A program made the position numbers and the translations under genes. From Euperipatoides rowelli (Eukaryota; Onychophora; Udeonychophora; Euonychophora; Peripatopsidae): 16,231 nucleotides of DNA. Numbering within the stretch: position 1 is the stretch's first letter; every line of letters starts with the position of its first letter. Location of the stretch: assembly GCA_003024985.2 (NCBI GenBank), contig PXIH01S0001494.1. The stretch is one strand, 5' to 3'. The notes below the pieces were generated by a model, which worked only from the letters and a program-made list of their open reading frames with translations, was not told the origin of the DNA and ran no database searches. Below, one piece after another: positions 1 to 8,339 of this stretch.

Positions 1-612
1 ACCATTATGTTTTGGTTTCAGAGCCTGGAAGTAGCTACTTTGGCATATAACATGCCATATAGGATCCACTAAAAATATTAAAAACAGTATTTTTAAGTAC
101 TTATAAGTCAGTAGATATTTCTGACTTATCAGTTGTTGGCTGTGATGGGACTGCTGTCAATACTGGGCAGAAGGGTTGAGTCATCCGACTTCTGGAAATA
201 GAATTAAAGAAACCGTAACAGTGGTTCATCTGTCAACTATATGCAAATAAACTTCCATTGTGTCATTTACTGCAACATTTAGATGGCCAAACTGCAGGTC
301 CATGCTGCTTTTCAGGCCCAATAGGAAAGCAGTTGCAAAACTATGAAAAACTTGCAGTCGTGGAATTTGAGTCATTACAGAATGAACTTGCTGAGATTAG
401 GACAAGCAGATCTCAGCACAGATCAGAAGTACCTTCTTGATATTTTGACTTTGGTCAAGACCATAACATGTTTCGCTGATTTAGCGAATAGAGATACAGG
501 CCAATTGACCCATTCAAGATGGCTTACAACTGCCAATCGGATTTGAATTTTACGTTTGTATATTTCCATTGACAACCCAAGTGAAAATCTGAAAATACTG
601 GCAAACTTCATT
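1..612 (+). pseudogene. Decayed transposon-like protein relic, 5' end outside window
   Basis: Two frames together give one continuous protein-like trace. Frame A (codons from position 3) includes EPGSSYFG, DLSVVGCDGTAVNTG, QWFICQLYANKLPL, LLQHLDGQTAGP and FSGPIGKQL. Near 400 it shifts to frame B (codon phase of position 409), which gives DLSTDQKYLLDI, LTHSRWLTTANRI, LRLYISIDNPSE and ILANFI. Stops interrupt at 48, 60, 177, 216 and 544. The DGTAVNTG and SHSRWLTTANRILRLY-type blocks match my memory of an unnamed, very high-copy protein family in arthropod and other invertebrate genomes; this was not checked by search. An Asp-centred DGTAVNTG block, a HLDG block and an SRW block would suit an RNase H-like transposase, but that is inference. 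The relic ends at a TTTA microsatellite, so it is a dead repeat copy and not a gene. Confidence 0.8.
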
Positions 613-627
613 TATTTATTTATTTAT
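609..627 (+). repeat. (TTTA)n microsatellite
   Basis: About four and a half TTTA units lie directly at the end of the recognisable pseudogene trace. It could be the remnant of an element tail or ordinary slippage. Confidence 0.8.
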
Positions 628-674
628 AGTAACTTATCTCTGTATAAGTCTTTGGTAGACTTTTTACATAAAAN

Positions 675-1006
675 AGCGCAACGATTCCTCGCTCCAGTGA
701 AGAACAAGAAAAGTTAGTGACAGTGCAAAGATTCCTCGCTCCATTGAAGATCAAGAAAAGTTAAAGTGACAGCGCAACAAATCCTCACTCCAGTGAAGAT
801 CAAGAAAAGTTAGTGACAATGCAAAGATTCCTTGCTCCAGTGAAGATCAAGAAAAGTTAGTGACAGCACAAAGATTCCTCGCTCCAGTGAAGATCAAGAA
901 AAGTTAGTGACAGTGCAAAGATTCCTCGCTCCAGTGAAGATCAAGAAAAATTAAAGTGACAGCACAAAGATTCCTCGCTGCAGTGAAGATCAAGAAAAGT
1001 TAGTGG
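675..1006 (+). repeat. 47/49-bp tandem array, seven units
   Basis: Units begin at 675, 722, 771, 818, 865, 912 and 961. Each follows the pattern AGYGCAAAGATTCCTCGCTC, then CAGTGAAGATCAAGAAAAG, then TTAGTGAC or TTAAAGTGAC. Lengths are 47, 49, 47, 47, 47, 49 and about 46. The 49-bp form carries an extra AA and occurs at units 2 and 6, which hints at a four-unit (190-bp) higher-order repeat. Divergence between units is only a few percent to ten percent. An N at 674 marks the left edge, so the true copy number may be larger. The same unit recurs at 4194-4308. There are no unique spacers. Confidence 0.95.
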
Positions 1007-1546
1007 CTTGCAGTGGCTCCCTAGGCAAGATAGCATCGCCAAGCTTGAAGTTGGTTGAACAATACTGAAGGTTTCCAAGGCAGAAGGCATCACTGTATGA
1101 GGAAGAAAGGAAGACTGGTATATATACAAAAAATTGTAAAAAATGATAAAAATATACTGTAAATATTGTAAATAAATGTAAATAAATTATGCAGTTCCTC
1201 CGGGAAGATTTTCATTAAAAAAAAAAATGGCGCTATCATCCTAATGTGTCCCGACATCAGGACTCACCTTGGATTATATGAAAACGGCTTAATAAACTAA
1301 GATTATCTTCATTATTTGATCGAATATGAAGAAATGATAAATTAAAACTTGACTTTTAAAGTAAAAATAAACCATTTTAGATTTTCTTAAAATTAGCACC
1401 GATAAGAAATAAAATATTTAGTGATTGTGGAAAACAAGATTCTATTGAAATCATATTGAATGAAATACATACAAAATACATAATTGACAATGAAACAGCT
1501 ATGGGATATGAGAGTGTTTTAATCAAGCAATAGAAAAATAGTTAAG
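1007..1546. other. Non-coding flank of the array
   Basis: Just after the array is a mixed-composition stretch (1007-1130), then an A-rich run with TGTAAATA-like words (1131-1190). Next come a GC-richer piece, an 11-A run (1217-1227) and an imperfect 16-bp palindrome GTCCCGACATCAGGAC at 1248-1263. The A run could be the tail of an old retroposed sequence, but I see no duplication to support that. 1300-1546 is plain AT-rich DNA. Confidence 0.5.
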
Positions 1547-1560
1547 AATAGTTATAATGA
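1547..1560 (+). repeat. Target-site duplication, left copy
   Basis: AATAGTTATAATGA is identical to the 14 bases at 1905-1918 and flanks the SINE exactly. Confidence 0.85.
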
Positions 1561-1904
1561 TGGTGCCAAGGTGCTGTGGCCGTGAAGTTTTGTACCCGGC
1601 CACAGTAGGCTTGAGAATATAAAGGGTTCATGAGTTTGATCCCTGAGCAGCTCCGGTGTCAAAAAATTGGTGAATTTTCTTTAGCTGTTTGGCAGCACTG
1701 GGGAATTTAATAGTTTGTTTCTTAATAGAAAATTAGATTTATGTCATAAGGAAAGGAATAATGGAATTAGAGATGGATAATGGACATGCACAAGAAGGCT
1801 TACATCACTGTTGTATCGGGTTTAGAAGAATGTAAAATCAGATACTGTAAATATGTATATAGTTGATTTTGCCTTAGCAGGGTAATAATAAAATTTAAAA
1901 TAAA
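1561..1904 (+). mobile_element. tRNA-derived SINE, 344 bp, plus orientation
   Basis: The insert sits between perfect 14-bp direct repeats, as expected for target-primed retroposition. Its head has an A-box-like TGGCCGTGAAG at 1577-1587 and a B-box-like GAGTTTGATCC at 1632-1642. They are 55 bp apart, which suits a long-variable-arm (Leu/Ser type) tRNA ancestor. The body has no ORF. The 3' end is GGTAATAATAAAATTTAAA followed by A-rich sequence, resembling a short LINE-matched tail. The body is GC-richer than its surroundings near the head. The perfect duplications suggest a fairly recent insertion. The family is not identified. Confidence 0.8.
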
Positions 1905-1918
1905 AATAGTTATAATGA
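1905..1918 (+). repeat. Target-site duplication, right copy
   Basis: Second copy of AATAGTTATAATGA directly after the A-rich tail of the SINE. Confidence 0.85.
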
Positions 1919-2081
1919 ATGAAACATGTAGGACCAATTTGATAAGGTGGATTATATTGTTTAAGTTATATAATCTAGAGTAACCAATAAACCATTCCTA
2001 AAATAGTGCATTCAAGTAACTTTCATTTTCATATTTAAAAATTAAGATATAATCGAATAAAAAGGTAGGAAAAATAGGTTA

Positions 2082-2362
2082 TAAATTAGAAACTTTGAGG
2101 CCTCTGGGGCACCTCTAAACTTTATCCTAGAGAAAATTGGCTACACACATTTTTAAATTGAGTATTAAATGTGGCTTTCAACAACTTTCCAATTTCATAT
2201 TTTAAAAGGGAAAAAAATCTAAAAAAAATCAAACAAAGGTCAAAAAAGACTAAATTTAGAAACTTTGAGTCCTTTGGGGCACCTCTAAACTTTGCCATAG
2301 AGAAACCTATCTTCACAAGTTTTTAAGTTAAGTGGTAAGGCACCTTTTCTTAACTATTCCAC
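2082..2362 (+). repeat. Two-copy ~170-bp direct duplication
   Basis: Copy 1 is about 2082-2192 and copy 2 about 2251-2362, offset by roughly 170 bp. The best-conserved part is AGAAACTTTGAG followed by CCTCTGGGGCACCTCTAAAC in copy 1 and CCTTTGGGGCACCTCTAAAC in copy 2. Similarity falls off to the right (GTGGCTTTCAACAACTTTCC against the aligned piece at about 2340-2360). The bases between the conserved parts are A-rich. No coding potential is seen. Confidence 0.8.
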
Positions 2363-2700
2363 CCTACTGTCCATGTTAGCCACTCTCAAGAAATTGAGGA
2401 TTGACGTAAAGGAGGAAGGGCATGAAAGGAAGTATTGATGAAATAATCTAACATCAATAAATATTTGTAAATAGTGTAAATAGCCAAGAAATAAATTTGT
2501 CTAAAGTTTAAATTGTTTGACTGGGCACTGAGGTGTGCTGCGTGCGTTGGTATAAAATTACCTTCATCTTTTAAATGTATTAACATTTTTATTTTTTTTC
2601 ATATTTTTTTAATTTTAAAATTTTTTTTTGATGCCTTTGCAGTTTTCTTGTTTTTTTTTGTTGTAATTTTTGAATTTTCTGCATATGATGGGGTGGGGTT
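2363..2700. other. AT-rich stretch with T-rich low complexity
   Basis: 2363-2560 is ordinary AT-rich DNA. 2580-2665 is dominated by T runs. Open frames here are short and made of Phe/Ile/Leu from T-rich DNA, so I do not call them genes. Confidence 0.6.
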
Positions 2701-3046
2701 AAACTTTAACAATTAAATTAAATCATTTTTCTGCTTGTTGTGTTGCCGTTGTCTCTTCTAGTTTCAACAAGCCCTGCAATTTCTTCTGTCATTGTCTTTT
2801 GCCCATTCTATTTGGTTTTGTCTTGTTTTTGTGCATCTTTGTATTTGTCCCTGTATTTTCAGTGTTTCATTTTTCTTGTCCGTTGTTAATCTTTTGTGAC
2901 GAGACACCGGCATCTACATCTTTCGGCAGCATTATCCCATACCGTTGATTTATCAATGTGCAATTTAAACTTTTCTCACGTTTGGTTTTCTCCTTAAGCT
3001 CATATGCTAGAATTTTCACTTTTCTCTTCAATTGTCGATTTTCTCA
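2700..3046 (-). pseudogene. Possible broken coiled-coil coding relic
   Basis: On the minus strand a 58-codon open stretch (3043 down to 2870) follows a stop at 3046-3044. It reads ENRQLKRKVKILAYELKEKT, then KREKSLNCTLINQ and LPKDVDAG. Leu/Ile/Val spacing and Lys/Glu richness look like a coiled coil. After a TGA at 2869-2867 a shifted frame continues as DKKNETLKIQGQIQRC and IEWAKDNDRRN. A third frame then gives TEEIAGLVETRRDNGNTTS. This would be a frame-shifted relic of a transposon or gene. A-rich DNA can mimic such composition, so support is moderate at best, and the family is not recognised. Confidence 0.35.
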
Positions 3047-3913
3047 ACAAAGTTCCTTTTTTCCCTTTTTTAAAATTCCTATCATTTTTCTTTTATGGAA
3101 CTTTGTTATTCATTATTTCGAGGGGAGCTGCAATGGCATCCATGTCTTAACTAATTTGTCAGTGAAATGAAGTTTGCCCTTTGTGTCATGTGACTTGTTG
3201 TACCATAGTATGATTGACAGGTAGATGCACTTTATTGTGTGTCTTCAAAGAAATTTTTAAATCTTTTTTCTTTTTTGATATTTCTCCTGCTCTCCCACCT
3301 AATGGTCCAGGGTGGTGGTGGTGGTGGGGGGTAAGAGAGTTATCATTATAAAATGTATTGGTGTGTATTATAGTAGACTAGAAATCTAGTATACTATAAA
3401 TAAAAAAATTTTGAGATAAATTTTATCTAATCTTTATATCAAATCTTTTACTCTTAGTTTGTCATCCCCACTGTGATAACACTATGTAGGTGAATCATTA
3501 GTCAGCCTGAAAACTTTATTAAATCTTTAATTGCATATAGAAATGCTATTAATTTAATTTGTGTATAATATACTAAACGTAGTCCGTATATCCCATTATC
3601 CTTTTTCGCTCAGTTTGTTGAACATGTATCACTAAATCCCTACATCGGAACATCACTGTCCTTCATGGGTCGTCACTATATTGCATTTTTATATTTTACC
3701 CTTTATTAAAATATTCATAGAAACATTATTTCCTTGCTTGTTCGATTTTTATTTCATAGAATTTTTATCTGAATACCTGCCTTTCATCACTAATTAGTTT
3801 TTCATTTATTTGTTATTATCTTTATTACCTCTGTTATTTCATTTCATATTTGTTATTACTATTACTTCTGGCAGGTGGTTTTAGTCGTATTATTTATGGT
3901 GTGTAATACATTG
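3047..3913. other. AT-rich non-coding stretch
   Basis: The stretch contains a GGT microsatellite at about 3312-3331 and a strong 14-bp hairpin at 3369-3398. T-rich sequence resembling 3' UTR or intergenic DNA follows. I see no gene. Confidence 0.6.
3369..3398. repeat. Near-perfect short palindrome
   Basis: Arms TATAGTAGACTAGA (3369-3382) and TCTAGTATACTATA (3385-3398) pair with one mismatch around a 2-base centre. Its function is unknown. It could be a short fold-back remnant. Confidence 0.75.
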
Positions 3914-3929
3914 TAATTTTGGTATAATT
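3914..3929 (+). repeat. Direct repeat flanking insertion, left copy
   Basis: TAATTTTGGTATAATT is identical to 4182-4197 and is a likely target-site duplication. Confidence 0.65.
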
Positions 3930-4181
3930 GAAATGTATTTTTTTGGGGTTACTTAAATTAAACTTATAATTGACTATAATATCTGATTGAAACACTAAAT
4001 ACAGGTTCCTTGATGTTACAAGGGCAGCGTACTTGGAAAAACCTGAGGCGAGCTGTTAAAGCTAGGTAAAAAAAACGTTCCTTAACTGCCCAAGCCAAGG
4101 CGCGAAGCTGTACACCTTGGCATATGCCTTCGGTTCATCAAGAGGAAGTGAATCCACTCGACCACCGAACCAAGACAAATT
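3930..4181 (-). mobile_element. SINE-like insertion, minus orientation, 252 bp
   Basis: A GC-richer island lies between identical 16-bp direct repeats. Read on the minus strand, its head carries an A-box-like TGGTCGAGTGGA and, 55 bases further on, a B-box-like AGCTTCGCGCC. The spacing equals that of the SINE at 1561-1904, so both fit a long-variable-arm tRNA ancestor. The other end is AT-rich, with an A run on the minus strand (around 3940-3950). The body has no ORF. The B-box is degenerate, so the tRNA origin is likely but not certain. Its sequence differs from the first SINE, which suggests a different family. Confidence 0.6.
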
Positions 4182-4197
4182 TAATTTTGGTATAATT
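4182..4197 (+). repeat. Direct repeat flanking insertion, right copy
   Basis: Second copy of TAATTTTGGTATAATT. It overlaps the first bases of the 47/49-bp array that follows, so the insertion landed at the array edge. Confidence 0.65.
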
Positions 4198-4308
4198 AAA
4201 GTGACAATGCAAGGATTCCTCGCTGCAGTGAAGATCAAGAAAAGTTAAAGTGACAGTGCAAAGATTCTTTGCTGCAGTGAAGATCAAGAAAAATTAAAGT
4301 GACAGGGC
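4194..4308 (+). repeat. Second copy of the 47/49-bp tandem array, cut by a gap
   Basis: There is a partial unit tail (4194-4205), two full 49-bp units (4206-4254 and 4255-4303), then the start of a third that runs into Ns. Both full units have the longer TTAAAGTGAC form and GCTGCAGTG, as in unit 7 of the first array. Orientation is the same as at 675-1006. The adjacent Ns imply unassembled further copies. Confidence 0.95.
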
Positions 4309-4312
4309 NNNN
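4309..4312. other. Assembly gap (NNNN)
   Basis: Four Ns directly follow the tandem array. The true length of missing sequence is unknown. Single Ns occur at 674, 9082 and 15930. Confidence 0.95.
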
Positions 4313-4431
4313 TAGTTATGACTACATTCCAATTTTTACAATGACGAACTACAACTGCTAACATTCGCAAACAAGAATAAAAGTTTTTGAGTGAGTAAAT
4401 CAATACAATATATAATATTAATCTCTTTTCT

Positions 4432-4437
4432 TTTATT
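4432..4437 (-). promoter_or_regulatory. Candidate poly(A) signal on the minus strand
   Basis: AATAAA on the minus strand (CCCAATAAAAGAAAAG context). It lies near the left limit of the AT-rich region downstream of the exon at 13312-13510. AATAAA is frequent by chance in such AT-rich DNA, and TTTATT occurs elsewhere in the interval, so this is only a candidate transcript end. Confidence 0.25.
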
Positions 4438-6709
4438 GGGAAATAAGTATGTACAAATATATACAAATATTTCAAAGATGCATTATATACAAAGCACTAG
4501 AACAAAAGATAATCTTAGTTCATCACATGTACATAAAAAAAAATTGTCTGGGCAACCCTGAGTTGAGGAACTCCAATCGCATATATGGCAGTCGATCTAT
4601 CCATTCACCGAACATCAATACATTACAACCTCATATGAATAATCATACATATACAATTGATTGATCTGCAAAGAGAAAGTGAGAACTAGCTCAAACTGAA
4701 GGGTCAAATATAAAAAATAAAATAATCCAATTTTAGAAAGGCATGATTTTCAATACTGCGGCCATTTTGGCAAAATAGCGCACGGTTGAAACATTGGAAA
4801 CTATAATGAATGACAAATTATTCACATTTATCTGGGGAAATAATATTGCAACAAAATGGAGGATTGGAATTTACACCTTTATAAGCTGACAAACTCAATA
4901 GAAATTGTCATCTTATTTAATTTCAAGGGTGATAAATCGTAACCTTGCAGAAAAACAAAAAAAAATTACATAGAGCATATTTATTCATTACATCTTTTTC
5001 ATCTGTATGTTTTCTTCCTGCTATACAATGTAAGATAAGATCTGATAAAGCACACCTTTAGGATCTTCCCCATTCAGCACCAGTTATTAAAAAAAAGGTT
5101 TAAATTATAGTCAGCTTTGTTTGCTAAACACTGTGACATCGGGGGAAATAAACGAATCATCAGGATAGGGTCAGAAAAACTATTTTTGACGCTGGCTTTC
5201 ATAAATAGATATCTATTCTTAAAATATGCTATAAAGTATCATGAAGATGCTATTACAAACCTATACATTGAAAGTGATAGAATTGTTACTCTGATTTCAA
5301 ACTGTTTTTAATCGTCTTTAGCTATTTTTAATAAAGAGAATCTTTAGTGGTTTTTCCACAATGATGTCTGAATCTTTCACTAACAGCATTAATTTTATGA
5401 TGCTAAGGGCACATGTAGCATGGGGCAGGGGGAGGGTTGAAATTTTGATGAAGGGTCGATATTTTGTACATTGTTAGAAGGGAAACTATCTTTTAACATT
5501 GGAGTTGACTTTACTGGAAACTATTATCCAGATAAATATATATTTGTCCTAAGTATATATTACATTTGTCTGAAATATAATATATTCAGTACTTTCTCTT
5601 ATTTTTAGTTAATGATTTTCAAATAGACAAATCAGAAACTTGATAAAAATGTACCGACTACTCAAAACTACTCGTTCATAGTGACTAGGCAGTTTCCTAC
5701 AAGTGCAAAAATGTAAGAGCCAAAATTTAAGAGTTTACGTTAATTTATAAAATCAAACCAAATCGTAGGCATTCAACACAAGTGCTACAAATCAAATGAC
5801 AATACAATTTGTATTCATTTCTATCATAGTCGTAATGTTACATGATTTGGGTTTAATTTTTTTATTTATGTTTAAATGAAGGGAGCTAAATTTTAGCTTC
5901 CTTACTGACAGAACTGTACTTCTAAAAAAAAAAATTTCTCAAAATTTCATTTTTGGACAACCTCATCCCCCATAAAAACATACTGCAACCTTTCGTCTCA
6001 GCACCATATGTTTTGGTCAGTAAAGCCGGCAAGTCTATAGAACCCACTCTACATTTATACCCTAAAGTTATGAAATGGTAAACGTAGCATCAATACTTTT
6101 CAGAACTGATACACCCTCCTGACTTCTATATAACATACTACAATTTACAATCAAAATTAATTGAATTGGGTCAAAATTCTTAAATAAGCACCACTTGAAT
6201 TAACAGTTCAATTAAGTTTGTTATATGGCACAGTGCTATATTTATTTGAAAAACATATAAATTACCATCACAGGATATCGTGTTAGGGTTGCACATTTAT
6301 TCATTTCCAATCATTTTTTTTTGAGAGAGAAATATACTGAATTTTGGAAGGCCTGACAAATGTAAGCACACTTGGAGTTATGGTTTTCTGTACTACATTA
6401 GCCATTAATATCCAGGACAAAAGCCTATTCATATTATTAGGCATGCATGAATAGGGTCCATCAATAGAGAAGTAAACAATGAAATACTTATATGACTGCC
6501 TGTTTATTAAATTAAATTTTGACATCATTACAATAAACACAGGCAAGTTACATTGCTTTAACAAGGAATATCCATAATATAATTAACTCTTATATAAATT
6601 CAGAACACAAGAACCACTTGGATAATCCATTTGATTTTATGACAAGCAGGTTAATGATGGCTGCTTAACCAAGTATTACAAGGAATTTCAAAATTGTATT
6701 TTTTATTTA
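4438..6709. other. Unique-looking AT-rich non-coding region
   Basis: No credible coding frame on either strand; the longest frames are Phe/Ile/Lys/Asn-rich and interrupted. Minus-strand Pumilio-like words TGTACATA and TGTATATA occur at 4449-4475 and 4526-4535. A small fold-back (GAGCTAAA / TTTTAGCTTC) lies at about 5883-5902. G-rich clusters lie at 5407-5436. It could be 3' UTR of the minus-strand gene or intergenic DNA. Confidence 0.45.
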
Positions 6710-7138
6710 TTAACCCTTTGTGGTCCTTAGATGGAAATTTTCTGAAATTTTATTTTTTTTGCCATTCTGGTACAGTGTCGGAAATATTTAAACTCATTTT
6801 AATCCCGTGTTTATTGCTGTGGAAGATTTGTAGTCAACTTTACATTAAAATATATATATATTGTACAAAGCTACACTAGATGTCACCATTGGCAACAGGT
6901 CTATTGCAAATTTTTATACTACTTTTTAAAAACAACGGCTCATCAAAGTCAAAAATATTTGGCAGATGCAGAAGCGGCAGCAATATTAGAAAACGATAGT
7001 TCTGATGGTATTATTATTATTCATATTATTGTTTTGTATTTGGTATTTTGATGAATATGGCACTCAATCTGATTATAACAAAAACTAATACTAATAATGA
7101 GACCTGGTGCAACAGTTAATTGGTCCGCAGAGGGTTAA
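6710..7138 (+). mobile_element. piggyBac-type non-autonomous element with TTAA duplications
   Basis: A 421-bp body (6714-7134) lies between TTAA at 6710-6713 and TTAA at 7135-7138. The terminal inverted repeats are CCCTTTGTGGTCC (6714-6726) and, on the minus strand, CCCTCTGCGGACC (7134-7122), with 10 of 13 bases matching. TTAA target duplication and termini starting CCC are diagnostic of the piggyBac superfamily. Inside is a fragment resembling the acidic N-terminus of its transposase, so this is an internal-deletion derivative rather than an unrelated MITE. It has no functional transposase and would depend on an autonomous relative. Confidence 0.8.
6932..7051 (+). pseudogene. N-terminal remnant of piggyBac transposase
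   Basis: The frame reads TTAHQSQKYLADAEAAAILE then NDSSDG. It then runs into an (ATT)n stretch coding Ile-rich sequence and stops at 7049-7051. piggyBac transposases commonly open with a short Ala/Glu-rich then Asp/Ser-rich acidic segment, which this resembles. No start ATG is in frame upstream, and the DDD catalytic region is absent. The position between piggyBac-type ends is the main support. Confidence 0.55.
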
Positions 7139-8339
7139 GAGTGATTTTAGGTAAATTTTTATTTCACCTGATTGCATCATCCAAACTGACTATACGTGCA
7201 TTATATCAAACTAATTTAAATATTTTCTCTTTAAATTTCAATCTTTTCCCTCAACATTTTCTAATACCATATACAACATTTTTTTTAGAAGAGCGATGCT
7301 TTGATAAGATTGCCTGCCGCTATCTTACAACCCTCACATCGCTAACTTACAACCTAAGCAAACTGATTTTAAACAACTGGATGATTGACGACAATCTAAA
7401 AAATTATTTGCCAGAATTTTTGTATGCATATTTACAATCCTCAAAACAGAAAATATTTTTGTTGCAGTCCTAAAGTTCTTTCTCACAGTTAAGCTACAGA
7501 TGGAAAAGATGTAGTAAACGTTGAACTTATCAAGCAAGGCAAAAAAAAAAAATAGCAATAGCATTCTTAATAATTTAATACTGATAGAGAATACATGATT
7601 GTGGGAGGTCAAACACTTGAACTCAATCATTCCATTTTGTTGCAGAATTATATAAATATATCATTCAAACAAAAACATCATAAAGGCACAGGTAATAACA
7701 TTGGATGAATCCTCTTTTTTTTTAGCGGTAGGGGAAGAAATAGATAAAACAAAATGATATTGATTGAAATTTACACCTAAAAAACAAAAAGACTGTTAAA
7801 ACTTTGTACATCCGATTTTCTGAATACATAATGAAATTCTTAATTTAGATCATTTTTATAAATTAATCATGATTGGGTTTACAACTTAGTAAAAATATTT
7901 TGCATTAGTGGGAACAATATAATTTTACACCTAAAGGAAAAAACAATTTTGATCACAGAGAACCATTTGCTTGCATAATTGGCACATGATCTTATATATA
8001 ATAAAATAACTTTGTTTCAGAATTTGAATAAAAAGTCTAATTAATTTTGTATGTTGAAATTCGTATATCATGAGTTAATTTTTTTAAACGTGTTAGCGGA
8101 AAGTTTGTGTATTTGTAAATACGCCTCAATTGCTGTGAACTATCGCTCATTGTTACTGCAAACACATTGTATGAATATTTTTTGTTTGCTATCAAACGAA
8201 GCCTATCCTGCTCTGATAATTAAAGAATTGGGGGAGGAAATGCATAAAACATAACTATTGTGCTTTTTTTTTTTTTGACAACTTTCTAAACCACGTTTTG
8301 CATTCCTTTTGATTAAAAACAAAAACTGTCCAACACTGG
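7139..8339. other. AT-rich non-coding region
   Basis: Frames at 7120-7473, 7334-7630 and 8051-8254 are not convincing. One begins inside the piggyBac terminus, another overlaps it on the opposite strand, and none shows a motif. A minus-strand TGTAAATA word is at 7430-7437. I see nothing else. Confidence 0.5.

Noticed and set aside
675-1006. CRISPR-like array
   Set aside because: Units are contiguous with no unique spacers, and the window is eukaryotic. It is a minisatellite.
1248-1263. Imperfect palindrome as a transcription factor site
   Set aside because: Sixteen bases with mismatches and no nearby promoter context.
4018-4180. A functional tRNA gene
   Set aside because: A-box and B-box words are present, but no cloverleaf can be folded and the flanking duplications show it is a retroposon.
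5407-5436. G-quadruplex candidate
   Set aside because: There are only three close G runs, with the fourth 12 bases away. Weak.
7120-7473. 117-codon plus-strand frame, among the longest outside the array
   Set aside because: It starts inside the right piggyBac terminus and encodes Leu/Phe/Asn-rich sequence without motifs.
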